Shown piece by piece: positions 6,895 to 7,022 of a DNA stretch of 7,022 bases. The notes under the pieces are model-generated. The model did no database searches. It saw nothing but the letters and a program-made list of their open reading frames with translations, and was not told the origin of the DNA. The stretch comes from Chryseobacterium sp. UBA6632 (lineage in GTDB: Bacteria; Bacteroidota; Bacteroidia; Flavobacteriales; Weeksellaceae). The stretch's first letter is position 1. The number at the start of each line of letters is the position of its first letter. The stretch covers positions 1-7,022 of the forward strand of contig DKLU01000175.1 of the NCBI GenBank assembly GCA_002455915.1, written 5' to 3'. Position numbers and translations under genes: made by a program.

Positions 6895-6915
6895 AGTCTA
6901 TTAATTATGTAGACT
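6895..6915. promoter_or_regulatory. Small dyad overlapping a promoter, possible operator
   Basis: AGTCTA (6895-6900) and TAGACT (6910-6915) are perfect inverted repeats separated by 9 bases, a 21-bp span. This fits the footprint of a dimeric helix-turn-helix regulator. The gap contains the probable -33 element of the promoter for the gene starting at 6981. In AT-rich DNA a 6-bp dyad can arise by chance. Confidence 0.3.
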
Positions 6916-6936
6916 TGTAAATATGCTTTACATTTG
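6906..6936 (+). promoter_or_regulatory. Probable Bacteroidota-type promoter for the gene starting at 6981
   Basis: TACATTTG (6929-6936) matches TAnnTTTG exactly. At the expected distance of 19 bases upstream lies TATG (6906-6909), which matches TTTG at three of four positions. Transcription would start near 6941, giving a leader of about 40 nt before the ATG at 6981. The consensus is weaker than at the other two promoters in the window. Confidence 0.6.
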
Positions 6937-6980
6937 TCCACTTAAAAAAATACAAATCAATTAATTTAACTGGAAAGTGT

Positions 6981-7022
6981 ATGCTCAATAGAAAGACAGT
7001 TTTTTCGGCTTCAGTCTTATTT
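6981..7022 (+). CDS. N-terminal fragment of a possible exported protein (3' end outside window)
   Basis: ATG at 6981 opens a frame that runs to the last base, giving 14 residues, MLNRKTVFSASVLF. A short basic start (R4, K5) followed by a hydrophobic run is how signal peptides begin, so an exported or membrane-anchored product is likely, but the fragment is too short to identify. A promoter lies about 45 bases upstream, and GGAAAG (6972-6977) sits just before the ATG, although this phylum seldom depends on such a site. It is the only start consistent with the upstream promoter in this stretch. Confidence 0.55.
   Translation, partial: MLNRKTVFSASVLF

Overview
The window looks like ordinary chromosome of a low-GC member of the Bacteroidota, most likely a Flavobacteriales/Weeksellaceae organism of the Chryseobacterium type. 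Three things support this. At least two promoters follow the Bacteroidota pattern TTTG-N19-TAnnTTTG. Start codons lack Shine-Dalgarno sequences. The gene set includes two exported M16 peptidase-like proteins, a SecG with a long Ala/Pro tail, and a UvrD/PcrA helicase. The genus is inferred from sequence style and was not tested by a search.

Layout, left to right. (1) 3-254 (+) is the C-terminal end of a family 2 glycosyltransferase that begins outside the window. (2) 257-287 is a hairpin with U-runs on both sides, placed to end both the glycosyltransferase and the convergent secG. (3) 309-659 (-) is secG, read from its own canonical promoter at 685-715. (4) 736-761 is a terminator for the next minus-strand transcript. 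(5) 783-2816 and 2867-4180 (both -) form a two-gene cluster transcribed from 4180 towards 783. The first gene is an M16 peptidase with an intact HxxEH zinc site. The second is a larger M16 homologue that has lost the zinc site but keeps the R/Y substrate-binding pair, and it carries an extra C-terminal domain. (6) 4181-4353 is a divergent 173-bp spacer with a clear promoter for the helicase and no canonical one visible for the M16 pair. (7) 4354-6687 (+) is a complete UvrD/PcrA superfamily 1 helicase. (8) 6688-6980 holds an imperfect purine-rich inverted repeat, a small dyad and a promoter. (9) 6981-7022 (+) is the first 14 codons of a gene that may encode an exported protein and runs off the window.

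The two M16 genes very probably work together as one periplasmic heterodimeric protease, with the catalytic metal on one subunit and substrate-binding residues on the other. SecG is part of the Sec translocon that would export such proteins, and the helicase serves DNA repair. These links are general housekeeping, not one shared pathway. I see no CRISPR array, RNA gene, transposase, phage gene or defence system. The most informative points are the division of labour in the M16 pair, the extra methionine-rich domain on the non-catalytic subunit, and the repeat after the helicase gene.
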